The notes under the pieces are model-generated. The model worked only from the letters and a program-made list of their open reading frames with translations. It was not told where the DNA came from and did no database searches. Made by a program: the position numbers and the translations under genes. Shown here piece after piece: positions 25,263-38,434 of a stretch of 64,000 bases of DNA (positions within the stretch are counted from its first letter, which is position 1; every line of letters starts with the position of its first letter). The DNA is from Hydractinia symbiolongicarpus (Eukaryota; Cnidaria; Hydrozoa; Anthoathecata; Hydractiniidae): the NCBI RefSeq assembly GCF_029227915.1, contig NC_079875.1, positions 42,508,106 to 42,572,105 on the forward strand, given 5' to 3'.

Positions 25263-27778
25263 AACGAAAACCCGCGATATCCCGTAAATCGCGGGCTTGG
25301 CCCGTATAGTCAAAAGTATACAAAGAAAGTACCCAGGGAGTAAACTCATTTTCCAAACGATTTTTTAAATTATTATTTCACCACTAAAACCCATGAGACT
25401 TGTAGTTTTCAAAAATGTTTTCATTTTTGATGAGACGCTGAATAAAAGAAGTTTAATCGCCGGCAAACAAAAACCCGCCATTTCCCGTAAACCCCGGACT
25501 CGGCCCGAATAGTCAAAAGGATACAAAGAAAGTACCCAGGGAGTAAACTCAATTCCCGAACGAATTTTTAAACTATTTTTTCACCACTAAAACGCATTAG
25601 ACTTGTAGTTTTAAAAATGTTTTCATTTTTGATGAGAGGCTGAATAAAAGAAGTTTAATCGCCGGCAAACGAAAACCTGCGATTTCCCGTAAATCCCGGA
25701 CTCGGCCCGTATAGTCAAAAGTATACAAAGAAAGTACCAAGGGAGTAAACTCATTTTCCAAACGATTTTTTAAATTATTATTTCACCACTAAAGCCCATG
25801 AGACTTGTAGTTTTTAAAAATGTTTTCATTTTTGATGAGACGCTGAATAAAAGAAATTTAATTGCCGGCAAACGAAAACCCGCGATTACCCGTAAATCCC
25901 GGATTCGGTCCGTATAGTCAAAAGTATACAAGGAAAGTACCCAGTGAGTAAACTCATTTCCCGAACGAATTTTTAAATTATTTTTTCACCACTAAAACGC
26001 ATGAGACTTGTAGTTTTCAAAAATGTTTTCATTTTTGATGAGACGCTGAATAAAAAAAGTTTAATCGCCGGCAAACAAAAACCCGCCATTTCCCGTAAAC
26101 CCAGGACTCGGCCCGAATAGTCAAAAGTATACAAAGAAAGTACCCAGGGAGTAAACTCATTTCCCGAACGATTTTTTAAAATATTTTTTCACCATAAAAC
26201 GCATGAGACTTGTAGTTTTCAAAAATGTTTTCATATTTTATAGGACGCTGAATAAAAGAAGTTTAATCGCCGGCAAACGAAAACCCGCGATTTCCCGTAA
26301 ATCCCGGGCTTGGCCCGTACAGTCAAAAGTATACAAAGAAAGTACCCAGGGAGTAAACTCATTTCCCGAACGATTTTTTAAATTATTTTTTCACCACTAA
26401 AACGCATGAGACTTGTAGTTTTCAAAAATGTTTTCATTTTTGATGAGACGCTTAATAAAAGAGGTTTAATCGCCGACAAACGAAAACCCGCGATTTCCCG
26501 TAAATCCCGGGCTTGGCCCGTATAGTCGAATGTATACAAAGATAGTACCCTGTCAGTAAACTCATTTCCAGAACGATTTTTTAAATTATTTTTTCACCAC
26601 TAAAACGCATAAGACTTGTAGTTTTTAAAAATGTTTTCATTTTTGATGAGACGCTGAATAAAAGAAGTTTAATTGCCGGCAAACGAAAACCCGCGATTTC
26701 CCGTAAATCGCGGGCTTGGCCCGTATAGTCAAAAGTATACAAAGAAAGTACCCAGGGAGTAAACTCATTTCCCGAACGATTTTTTAAATTATTTTTTCAC
26801 CACTAAAACGCATGAGACTTGTAGTTTTCAAAAATGTTTTCATTTTTGATGAGACGCTGAATAAAAGAAGTTTAATCGCCGGCAAACGAAAACCTTCGAT
26901 TTCCCGTAAATCCCGGACTCGGCCCATATAGTCAAAAGTATACAAAGAAAGTACCAAGGGAGTAAACTCATTTTCCAAACGATTTTTTAAATTATTATTT
27001 CACCACTAAAACCAATGAGACTTGTAGTTTTTAAAAATGTTTTCATTTTTGATGAGACGCTGAATAAAAGAAGTTTAATCGCCGGCAAACGAAAACGCGC
27101 GATTACCCGTAAATCCCGGATTCGGCCAGTATAGTCAAAAGTATACAAGGAAAGTAACCAGTGAGTAAACTCATTTCCCGAACGAATGTTTAAATTATTT
27201 TTTCACCACTAAAACGCATAAGACTTGTAGTTTTCAAAAATGTTTTCATATTTGATGGGACGCTGAATAAAAGAAGTTTAATCGCCGATAAACGAAAACC
27301 CGCGATTTCCCGTAAATCCCGGGCTTGGCCCGTATAGTCAAAAGTATACAAAGATAGTACCCTGTCAGTAAACTCATTTCCAGAACGATTTTTTAAATTA
27401 TTTTTTCACCACTAAAACGCATAAGACTTGTAGTTTTTAAAAATGTTTTCATTTTTGATGAGACGCTGATTAAAAGAAGTTTAATCGCCGGCAAACGAAA
27501 ACCCGCGATTTCCCGTAAATCGCGGGCTTGGCCCGTATAGTCAAAAGTATACAAAGAAAGTACCCAGGGAGTAAACTCATTTCCCGAACGATTTTTTAAA
27601 TTATTTTTTCACCACTAAAACGCATGAGACTTGTAGTTTTCAAAAATGTTTTCATTTTTGATGAGACGCTGAATAAAAGAAGTTTAATCGCCGGCAAACG
27701 AAAACCTGCGATTTCCCGTAAATCCCGGACTCGGCCCGTATAGTCAAAAGTATACAAAGAAAGTACCCAGGGAGTAAA
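25263..27778 (+). repeat. Mixed monomers between R2 and S1
   Basis: Array sequence of the same family with pieces resembling R (the AAGATAGTACCCTGTCAG monomer near 26,540 resembles 17,890; GAACGAATGTTT near 27,180) and pieces resembling Q (ACCCGCCATTTCCC and TTTCACCATAAAACG near 26.1-26.2 kb). I found no long single-offset duplication here. No gene or other element is seen. Confidence 0.7.
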
Positions 27779-30010
27779 CGCATTTTCCAAACGATTTTTT
27801 AAATTATTATTTCACCACTAAAGCCCATGAGACTTGTAGTTTTTAAAAATGTTTTCATTTTTGATGAGACGCTGAATAAAAGAAGTTTAATCGCCGGCAA
27901 ACGAAAACGCGCGATTACCCGTAAATCCCGGATTCGACCAGTATAGTCAAAAGTATACAAGGAAAGTACCCAGTGAGTAAACTCATTTCCCGAACGAATT
28001 TTTAAATTATTTTTTCACCACTAAAACGCATGAGACTTGTAGTTTTCAAAAATGTTTTCATTTTTGATGAAACGCGGAATAAAAGAAGTTTAATCGCCGG
28101 CAAACGAATACCTGCGATTTCCCTTAAATCCGGGACTCGGCCCGTATAGTCAAAAGTATACAAAGAAAGTACCCAGGGAGTAAACTCAATTTCCAAACGA
28201 ATTTTTTAATTATTTTTTCACCACTAAAACGCATGAGACTTGTAGTTTTCAAAAATGTTTTCATTTTTGATAAGACGCTGAATAAAAGAAGTTTAATCGC
28301 CGGCAAACGAAAACCTGCGATTTCCCTTAAATCCTGGACTCGGCCCGTATAGTCAAAAGTATACAAAGAAAGTACCCAGGGTGTAAACTCATTTCCCGAA
28401 CGATTTTTTAAATTATTTTTTTACCACTAAAACGCATGAGACTTGTAGTTTTCAAAAATGTTTTCATTTTTGATGAGACGCTGAATAAAAGAAGTTTAAT
28501 CGCCGGCAAACGAAAACCCGCCATTTCCCGTAAACCCCGGACTCGGCCCGCATAGTCAAAAGTATACAAAGAAAGTACCCAGGGAGTAAACTCATTTCCC
28601 GAACGATTTTTTAAAATATTTTTTCACCATAAAACGCATGAGATTTGTAGTTTTCAAAAATGTTTTCATATTTGATGGGACGCTGAATAAAAGAAGTTTA
28701 ATCGCCGGCAAACGAAAACCCGCGATTTCCCGTAAATCCCGGGCGTGGCCCGTATAGTCAAAAGTATACAAAGAAAGTACCCAGGGAGTAAACTCATTTC
28801 CCGAACGATTTTTTAAATTATTTTTTCACCACTAAAACGCATGAGACTTGTAGTTTTTAAAAATGTTTTCATATTTGATGGGACGCTGAATAAAAGAAGT
28901 TTAATCGCCGGCAAACGAAAACCCGCGATTTCCCGTAAATCCCGGGCTTGGCCCGTATAGTCAAAAGTATACAAAGAAAGTACCCAGGGAGTAAACTCAT
29001 TTCCAGAACGTTTTTTTAAATTATTTTTTCACCACTAAAACGCATAAGACTTGTAGTTTTTAAAAATGTTTTCATTTTTGATGAGACGCTGAATAAAAGA
29101 AGTTTAATCGCCGGCAAACGAAAACCTGCGATTTCCCGTAAATCCCAGGCTTGGCCCGCATAGTCAAAAGTAAACAAAGAAAGTACCCAGGGAGTAAACT
29201 CATTTGCCGAACGATTTTTTAAATTATTTTTTCACCACTAAAACGCATGAGACTTGTAGTTTTTCAAAATGTTTTCATTTTTGATGAGACGCTGAATAAA
29301 AGAAGTTTAATCGATGGCAAACGAAAACCTGCTATTTCCCGTAAATCCCGGACTCGACCCGTATAGTTAAAAGTATACAAAGAAAGTACCCAGGGAGTAA
29401 ACTCATTTCCCAAACGATTTTTTAAATTATTATTTCACCACTAAAGCCCATGAGACTTGTAGTTTTCAAAAATGTTTTTATTTTTGATGAGACGCTGAAT
29501 AAAAGAAGTTTAATCGCCGGCAAACGAAAACCTGCGAATTCCCGTAAATCCCGGGCTTGGCCCGTATAGTCGAATGTATACAAAGAAAGTACCCATGGAG
29601 TAAACTCATTTCCCGAACGATTTTTTAAATTATTTTTTCACCACTAAAACGCATGAGACTTGTAGTTTTCAAAAATGTTTTCATTTTTGATGAGACACTG
29701 AATAAAAGAAGTTTAATCGACGGCAAACGAAAACCTGCGATTTCCCGTAAATCCCGGACTCGACCCGTATAGTTAAAAGTATACAAAGAAAGTACCCAGG
29801 GAGTAAACTCATTTCCCAAACGATTTTTTAAATTATTATTTCACCACTAAAGCCCATGAGACTTGTAGTTTTTAAAAATGTTTTCATTTTCGATGAGACG
29901 CTGAATAAAAGAAGTTTAATCGCCGGCAAACGAAAACCTGCGATTTCCCGTTAATCCCGGCCTCGGCCCGTATAGTCAAAAGTATACAAAGAAAGTACCC
30001 AGGGAGTAAA
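27779..30010 (+). repeat. HOR block S1 (11 monomers, 2,232 bp)
   Basis: S1 starts at the rare AACGCATTTTCC (27,779). Markers in order are GATTCGACCAG, GAAACGCGGAATAAAAG with CGAATACCTGCG, GGGTGTAAACTC, CCCGGGCGTGGCCCG (28,741), CATTTGCCG and GTATAGTTAAAAG (29,364 and 29,770, a local 406 bp dimer). The same order restarts at 30,011. Confidence 0.8.
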
Positions 30011-31430
30011 CGCATTTTCCAAACGATTTTTTAAATTATTATTTCACCACTAAAGCCCATGAGACTTGTAGTTTTTAAAAATGTTTACATTTTTAATGAG
30101 ACGCTGAATAAAAGAAGTTTAATCGCCGGCAAACGAAAACGCGCGATTACCCGTAAATCCCGGATTCGACCAGTATAGTCAAAAGTATACAAGGAAAGTA
30201 CCCAGTGAGTAAACTCATTTCCCGAACGAATTTTTAAATTATTTTTTCACCACTAAAACGCATGAGACTTGTAGCTTTCAAAAATGTTTTCATTTTTGAT
30301 GAAACGCGGAATAAAAGAAGTTTAATCGCCGGCAAACGAATACCTGCGATTTCCCTTAAATCCGGGACTCGGCCCGTATAGTCAAAAGTATACAAAGAAA
30401 GTACCCAGGGAGTAAACTCATTTTCCAAACGATTTTTTAAATTATTATTTCACCACTAAAGCCCATGAGACTTGTAGTTTCTAAAAATGTTTTCATTTTT
30501 GATGAGACGCTGAATAAAAGAAGTTTAATCGCCGGCAAACGAAAACCTGCGATTTCCCTTAAATCCTGGACTCGGCCCGTATAGTCAAAAGTATACAAAG
30601 AAAGTACCCAGGGTGTAAACTCATTTCCCGAACGATTTTTTAAATTATTTTTTTACCACTAAAACGCATAAGACTTGTAGTTTTCAAAAATGTTTTCATT
30701 TTTGATGAGACGCTGAATAAAAGAAGTTTAATCGCCGGCAAACGAAAACCCGCCATTTCCCGTAAACCCCGGACTCGGCCCGCATAGTCAAAAGTATACA
30801 AAGAAAGTACCCAGGGAGTAAACTCATTTCCCGAACGATTTTTTAAAATATTTTTTCACCATAAAACGCATGAGACTTGTAGTTTTCAAAAATGTTTTCA
30901 TATTTGATGGGACGCTGAATAAAAGAAGTTTAATCGCCGGCAAACGAAAACCCGCGATTTCCCGTAAATCCCGGGCGTGGCCCGTATAGTCAAAAGTATA
31001 CAAAGAAAGTACCCAGGGAGTAAACTCATTTCCCGAACGATTTTTTAAATTATTTTTTCACCACTAAAACGCATGAGACTTGTAGTTTTCAAAAATGTTT
31101 TCATATTTGATGGGACGCTGAATAAAAGAAGTTTAATCGACGGCAAACGAAAACCTGCGATTTCCCGTAAATCCCGGACTCGACCCGTATAGTTAAAAGT
31201 ATACAAAGAAAGTACCCAGGGAGTAAACTCATTTCCCAAACGATTTTTTAAATTATTATTTCACCACTAAAGCCCATGAGACTTGTAGTTTTTAAAAATG
31301 TTTTCATTTTCGATGAGACGCTGAATAAAAGAAGTTTAATCGCCGGCAAACGAAAACCTGCGATTTCCCGTTAATCCCGGCCTCGGCCCGTATAGTCAAA
31401 AGTATACAAAGAAAGTACCCAGGGAGTAAA
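30011..31430 (+). repeat. HOR block S2 (7 monomers, 1,420 bp), shortened S unit
   Basis: S2 begins with CGCATTTTCC as in S1. After the GGGCGTGG monomer (30,973) it passes, within one hybrid monomer near 31,100-31,135, from the ATATTTGATGGG type straight to the ATCGACGGC/GTATAGTTAAAAG type. Compared with S1 it lacks 812 bp, exactly four monomers. Confidence 0.8.
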
Positions 31431-33070
31431 CGCATTTTCCAAACGATTTTTTAAATTATTATTTCACCACTAAAGCCCATGAGACTTGTAGTTTTTAAAA
31501 ATGTTTACATTTTTAATGAGACGCTGAATAAAAGAAGTTTAATCGCCGGCAAACGAAAACGCGCGATTACCCGTAAATCCCGGATTCGACCAGTATAGTC
31601 AAAAGTATACAAGGAAAGTACCCAGTGAGTAAACTCATTTCCCGAACGAATTTTTAAATTATTTTTTCACCACTAAAACGCATGAGACTTGTAGCTTTCA
31701 AAAATGTTTTCATTTTTGATGAAACGCGGAATAAAAGAAGTTTAATCGCCGGCAAACGAATACCTGCGATTTCCCTTAAATCCGGGACTCGGCCCGTATA
31801 GTCAAAAGTATACAAAGAAAGTACCCAGGGAGTAAACTCATTTTCCAAACGATTTTTTAAATTATTATTTCACCACTAAAGCCCATGAGACTTGTAGTTT
31901 TTAAAAATGTTTTCATTTTTGATGAGACGCTGAATAAAAGAAGTTTAATCGCCGGCAAACGAAAACCTGCGATTTCCCTTAAATCCTGGACTCGGCCCGT
32001 ATAGTCAAAAGTATACAAAGAAAGTACCCAGGGTGTAAACTCATTTCCCGAACGATTTTTTAAATTATTTTTTTACCACTAAAACGCATAAGACTTGTAG
32101 TTTTCAAAAATGTTTTCATTTTTGATGAGACGCTGAATAAAAGAAGTTTAATCGCCGGCAAACGAAAACCCGCCATTTCCCGTAAACCCCGGACTCGGCC
32201 CGCATAGTCAAAAGTATACAAAAAAGTACCCAGGGAGTAAACTCATTTCCCGAACGATTTTTTAAAATATTTTTTCACCATAAAACGCATGAGACTTGTA
32301 GTTTTCAAAAATGTTTTCATATTTGATGGGACGCTGAATAAAAGAAGTTTAATCGCCGGCAAACGAAAACCCGCGATTTCCCGTAAATCCCGGGCGTGGC
32401 CCGTATAGTCAAAAGTATACAAAGAAAGTACCCAGGGAGTAAACTCATTTCCCGAACGATTTTTTAAATTATTTTTTCACCACTAAAACGCATGAGACTT
32501 GTAGTTTTCAAAAATGTTTTCATATTTGATGGGACGCTGAATAAAAGAAGTTTAATCGCCGGCAAACGAAAACCCGCGATTTCCCGTAAATCCCGGGCTT
32601 GGCCCGTATACTCAAAAGTATACAAAGAAAGTACCCAGGGAGTAAACTCATTTCCAGAACGATTTTTTAAATTATTTTTTCACCACTAAAACGCATAAGA
32701 CTTGTAGTTTTTAAAAATGTTTTCATTTTTGATGAGACGCTGAATAAAAGAAGTTTAATCGCCGGCAAACGAAAACCTGAGATTTCCCGTAAATCCCAGG
32801 CTTGGCCCGCATAGTCAAAAGTAAACAAAGAAAGTACCCAGGGAGTAAACTCATTTGCCGAACGATTTTTTAAATTATTTTTTCACCACTAAAACGCATG
32901 AGACTTGTAGTTTTTCAAAATGTTTTCATTTTTGATGAGACGCTGAATAAAAGAAGTTTAATCGACGGCAAACGAAAACCTGCGATTTCCCGTAAATCCC
33001 GGACTCGACCCGTATAGTTAAAAGTATACAAAGAAAGTACCCAGGGAGTAAACTCATTTCCCAAACGATT
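31431..33070 (+). repeat. HOR block S3
   Basis: This is a third S copy, starting at CGCATTTTCC (31,431). It matches S2 at 1,419-1,420 bp until the GGGCGTGG monomer (32,392). Beyond that it follows the longer S1 arrangement at about 3,651 bp (GTATAGTTAAAAG at 33,015 against 29,364). The unshortened S form is therefore on both sides of S2. One monomer near 32,221 has lost bases in ATACAAAAAAGTACCC. Confidence 0.75.
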
Positions 33071-33464
33071 TTTTAAATTATTATTTCACCACTAAAGCCC
33101 ATGAGACTTGTAGTTTTTAAAAATATTTTCATTTTTGATGAGTCGCTGAATAAAAGAAGTTTAATCGCCGGCAAACGAAAACCCGCAATTTCCCGTAAAT
33201 CCCGGACTCGGCCCGTATAGTCAAAAGTATACAAGGAAATTACCCAGTGAGTAAACTCATTTCCCGAACGAATTTTTAAATTACTTTTTCACCACTAAAA
33301 CGCATGAGACTTGTAGTTTTCAAAAATGCTTTCATTTTTGATGAGACGCTGAATAAAAGAAGTTTAATCGCCGGCAAACGAAAACCTGCGAATTCCCGTA
33401 AATCCCGGGCTTGGCCCGTATAGTCGAATGTATACAAAGAAAGTACCCAGGGAGTAAACTCATT

Positions 33465-34290
33465 TCCCAAACGATTTTTTAAATTATTATTTCACCACTA
33501 AAGCCCATGAGACTTGTAGTTTTTAAAAATGTTTTCATTTTCGATGAGACGCTGAATAAAAGAAGTTTAATCGCCGGCAAACGAAAACCCGCAATTTCCC
33601 GTAAATCCCGGACTCGGCCCGTATAGTCAAAAGTATACAAGGAAAGTACCCAGTGAGTAAACTCATTTCCCGAACGAATTTTTAAACTATTTTTTCACCA
33701 CTAAAACGCATGAGACTTGTAGTTTTCAAAAATGTTTTCATTTTTGATGAGACGCTGAATAAAAGAAGTTTAATCGCCGGCAAACGAAAACCTGCTATTT
33801 CCCGTAAATCCCGGGCTTGGCCCGTATAGTCGAATGTATACAAAGAAAGTACCCAGGGAGTAAACTCATTTCCCGAACGATTTTTTAAATTATTTTTTCA
33901 CCACTAAAACTCATGAGACTTGTAGTTTTCAAAAATGTTTTCATTTTTGATGAGACGCTGAATAAAAGAAGTTTAATCGCCGGCAAACGAAAACCTGCGA
34001 TTTCCCTTAAATCCTAGACTCGGCCCGTATAGTCAAAAGTATACAAAGAAAGTACCCAGGGTGTAAACTCAATTTCCCGAACGATTTTTTAAATTATGTT
34101 TTTACCACTAAAACGCATGAGACTTGTAGTTTTCAAAAATGTTTTCATTTTTGATGAGACGCTGAATAAAAGAAGTTTAATCGCCGGCAAACGAAAACCC
34201 GCCATTTCCCGTAAACCCCGGACTCGGCCCGCATAGTCAAAAGTATACAAAGAAAGTACCCAGGGAGTAAACTCATTTCCCGAACGATTT
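33465..34290 (+). repeat. HOR block T1 (part of a 5-monomer, 1,015 bp repeat)
   Basis: Markers are TTTTCGATGAGACG (33,541), CCGCAATTTCCCG, AACTATTTTTTC, and a one-base insertion in GTGTAAACTCAATTTCCCG (34,061). All repeat at exactly 1,015 bp, five times 203. Confidence 0.75.
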
Positions 34291-34479
34291 TTTAAAATAT
34301 TTTTTCACCATAAAACGCATGAGACTTGTAGTTTTCAAAAATGTTTTCATTTTTGATGAGACACTGAATAAAAGAAGTTTAATCGACGGCAAACGAAAAC
34401 CTGCGATTTCCCGTAAATCCCGGACTCGACCCGTATAGTTAAAAGTATACAAAGAAAGTACCCAGGGAGTAAACTCATT

Positions 34480-35305
34480 TCCCAAACGATTTTTTAAATT
34501 ATTATTTCACCACTAAAGCCCATGAGACTTGTAGTTTTTAAAAATGTTTTCATTTTCGATGAGACGCTGAATAAAAGAAGTTTAATCGCCGGCAAACGAA
34601 AACCCGCAATTTCCCGTAAATCCCGGACTCGGCCCGTATAGTCAAAAGTATACAAGGAAAGTACCCAGTGAGTAAACTCATTTCCCGAACGAATTTTTAA
34701 ACTATTTTTTCACCACTAAAACGCACGAGACTTGTAGTTTTCAAAAATGTTTTCATTTTTGATGAGACGCTGAATAAAAGAAGTTTAATCGCCGGCAAAC
34801 GAAAACCTGCGATTTCCCGTAAATCCCGGGCTTGGCCCGTATAGTCGAATGTATACAAAGAAAGTACCCAGGGAGTAAACTCATTTCCCGAACGATTTTT
34901 TAAATTATTTTTTCACCACTAAAACGCATGAGACTTGTAGTTTTCAAAAATGTTTTCATTTTTGATGAGACGCTGAATAAAAGAAGTTTAATCGCCGGCA
35001 ATGGAAAACCTGCGATTTCCCTTAAATCCTGGACTCGGCCCGTATAGTCAAAAGTATACAAAGAAAGTACCCAGGGTGTAAACTCAATTTCCCGAACGAT
35101 TTTTTAAATTATTTTTTTACCACTAAAACGCATGAGACTTTTAGTTTTCAAAAATGTTTTCATTTTTAATGAGACGCTGAATAAAAGAAGTTTAATCGCC
35201 GGCAAACGAAAACCCGCCATTTCCCGTAAACCCCGGACTCGGCCTGCATAGTCAAAAGTATACAAAGAAAGTACCCAGGGAGTAAACTCATTTCCCGAAC
35301 GATTT
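34480..35305 (+). repeat. HOR block T2 (1,015 bp after T1)
   Basis: T2 repeats the T1 series, with TCGAT at 34,556 and the shared inserted base in GTGTAAACTCAATTT at 35,076. It is followed by the CCTGCATAG monomer and another GGGCGTGG monomer (35,437), linking it to the S family. Confidence 0.75.
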
Positions 35306-36219
35306 TTTAAAATATTTTTTCACCATAAAACGCATGAGACTTGTAGTTTTCAAAAATGTTTTCATATTTGATGGGACGCTGAATAAAAGAAGTTTAATCG
35401 CCGGCAAACGAAAACCCGCGATTTCCCGTAAATTCCGGGCGTGGCCCGTATAGTCAAAAGTATACAAAGAAAGTACCCAGGGAGTAAACTCATTTCCCGA
35501 ACGATTTTTTAAATTATTTTTTCACCACTAAAACGCATGAGACTTGTAGTTTTCAAAAATGTATTCATATTTGATGGGACGCTGAATAAAAGAAGTTTAA
35601 TCGCCGGCAAACGAAAACCCGCGATTTCCCGTAAATCCCGGATTCGGCCCGTATAGTCAAAAGTATACAAAGAAAGTACCCAGGGAGTAAACTCATTTCC
35701 AGAACGATTTTTTAAATTATTTTTTCACCACTAAAACGCATAAGACTTGTAGTTTTTAAAAATGTTTTCATTTTTGATGAGACGCTGAATAAAAGAAGTT
35801 TAATCGCCGGCAAACGAAAACCTGCGATTTCCCGTAAATCCCAGGCTTGGCCTGCATAGTCAAAAGTAAACAAAGAAGTACCCAGGGAGTAAACTCATTT
35901 GCCGAACGATTTTTTAAATTATTTTTTCACCACTAAAACGCATGAGACTTGTAGTTTTTCAAAATGTTTTCATTTTTGATGAGACGCTGAATAAAAAAAG
36001 TTTAATCGACGGCAAACGAAAACCTGCGATTTCCCGTAAATCCCGGACTCGACCCGTATAGTTAAAAGTATACAAAGAAAGTACCCAGGGAGTAAACTCA
36101 TTTCCCAAACGATTTTTTAAATTATTATTTCACCACTAAAGCCCATGAGACTTGTAGTTTTTAAAGATGTTTTCATTTTTGATGAGACGCTGAATAAAAG
36201 AAGTTTAATCGCCGGCAAA

Positions 36220-37540
36220 CGAAAACCCGCAATTTCCCGTAAATCCCGGACTCGGCCCGTATAGTCAAAAGTATACAAGGAAAGTACCCAGTGAGTAAAC
36301 TCATTTCCCGAACGAATTTTTAAACTATTTTTTCACCACTAAAACGCATGAGACTTGTAGTTTTCAAAAATGTTTTCATTTTTGATGAGACGCTGAATAA
36401 AAGAAGTTTAATCGCCGGCAAACGAAAACCTGCGATTTCCCGTAAATCCCGGGCTTGGCCCGTATAGTCGAATGTATACAAAGAAAGTACCCTGTGAGTA
36501 AACTCATTTCCCGAACGATTTTTAAATTATTTTTTCACCACTAAAACGCATGAGATTGTAGTTTTCAGAAATGTTTTCATTTTTGATGAGACGCTTAATG
36601 AAAGAAGTTTAATCGCCGGCAAACGAAAACCTGCGATTTCCCGTAAATCCCGGGCTTGGTCCGTATAGTCGAATGTATTCAAAGAAAGTACCCAGGGAGT
36701 AAACTCATTTCCCGAACGATTTTTTAAATTTTTTTTTCACCACTAACACGCCTGAGACTTGTAGTTTTCAAAAATGTTTTCATTTTTGATGAGACGCTGA
36801 ATAAAAGAAATTTAATCGCCAGCAAACGAAAACCCGCGATTACCCGCAAATCCCGGATTCGGCCCGTATAGTCAAAAGTATACAAGGAAAGTACCCAGTG
36901 AGTAAACTCATTTCCCGAACGAATTTTTAAATTATTTTTTCACCACTAAAACGCATGAGACTTGTAGTTTTCAAAAATGTTTTCATTTTTGATGAGACGC
37001 TGAATAAAAGAAGTTTAATCGCCGGCAAACAAAAACCCGCCATTTCCCGTAAACCCCGGACTCGGCCCGAATAGTCAAAAGTATACAAAGAAAGTACCCA
37101 GGGAGTAAACTTATTTCCCGAACGATTTTTTAAAATATTTTTTTCACATAAAACGCATGAGACTTGTAGTTTTCAAAAAAAATTTCATATTTGATGGGAC
37201 GCTGAATAAAAGAAGTTTAATCGCCGGCAAACGAAAACCCGCGATTTCCCGTAAATCCCGGGTTTGGCCCGTATAGTCAAAAGTATACAAAGAAAGTACC
37301 CAGGGACTAAACTCATTTTCCGAACGATTTTTTAAATTATTTTTTCACCACTAAAACGCATGAGACTTGTAGTTTTCAAAAATGTTTTCATTTTTGATGA
37401 GACGCTTAATAAAAGAGGTTTAATCGCCGACAAACGAAAACCCGCCATTTCCCGTAAACCCCAGACTCGGCCCGAATAGTCAAAAGTATACAAAGAAAGT
37501 ACCCAGGGAGTAAACTCATTTCCAGAACGATTTTTTAAAT
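36220..37540 (+). repeat. HOR block U1
   Basis: U1 matches U2 at an offset of 2,230 bp. Shared rare variants include a shortened GAACGATTTTTAAATT (about 36,510), GTCGAATGTATTC (36,671), CACTAACACGCCTGAG and CACATAAAACGC with a run of A (about 37,147-37,175). A four-monomer internal repeat (811 bp) carries CATAAAACGC again at 37,958. Confidence 0.75.
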
Positions 37541-38434
37541 TATTATTTCACCACTAAAGCCCATGAGACTTGTAGTTTTTAAAAATGTTTTCATTTTTGA
37601 TGAGACGCTGAATAAAAGAAGTTTAATCGCCAGCAAACGAAAACCCGCGATTACCCGCAAATCCCGGATTCGGCCCGTATAGTCAAAAGTATACAAGGAA
37701 AGTACCCAGTGAGTAAACTCATTTCCCGAACGAACTTTTAAATTATTTTTTCACCACTAAAACGCATGAGACTTGTAGTTTTCAAAAATGTTTTCATTTT
37801 TGATGAGACGCTGAATAAAAGAAGTTTAATCGCCGGCAAACAAAAACCCGCCATTTCCCGTAAACCCCGGACTCGGCCCGAATAGTCAAAAGTATACAAA
37901 GAAAGTACCCAGGGAGTAAACTTATTTCCCGAACGATTTTTTAAAATATTTTTTTTACATAAAACGCATGAGACTTGTAGTTTTCAAAAAAATTTTCATA
38001 TTTGATGGGACGCTGAATAAAAGAAGTTTAATAGCCGGCAAACGAAAACCCGCGATTTCCCGTAAATCCCGGGCTTGGCCCGTATAGTCAAAAGTATACA
38101 AAGAAAGTACCCAGGGAGTAAACTCATTTCCCGAACGATTTTTTAAATTATTTTTTCACCACTAAAACGCATGAGACTTGTAGTTTTCAAAAATGTTTTC
38201 ATTTTTGATGAGACGCTTAATAAAATAGGTTTAATCGCCGACAAACGAAAACCCGCCATTTCCCGTAAACCCCGGACTCGGCCCGAATAGTCAAAAGTAT
38301 ACAAAGAAAGTACCCAGGGAGTAAACTCATTTCCAGAACGATTTTTTAAATTATTATTTCACCACTAAAGCCCATGAGACTTGTAGTTTTTAAAAATGTT
38401 TTCATTTTTGATGAGACGCTGAATAAAAGAAGTT

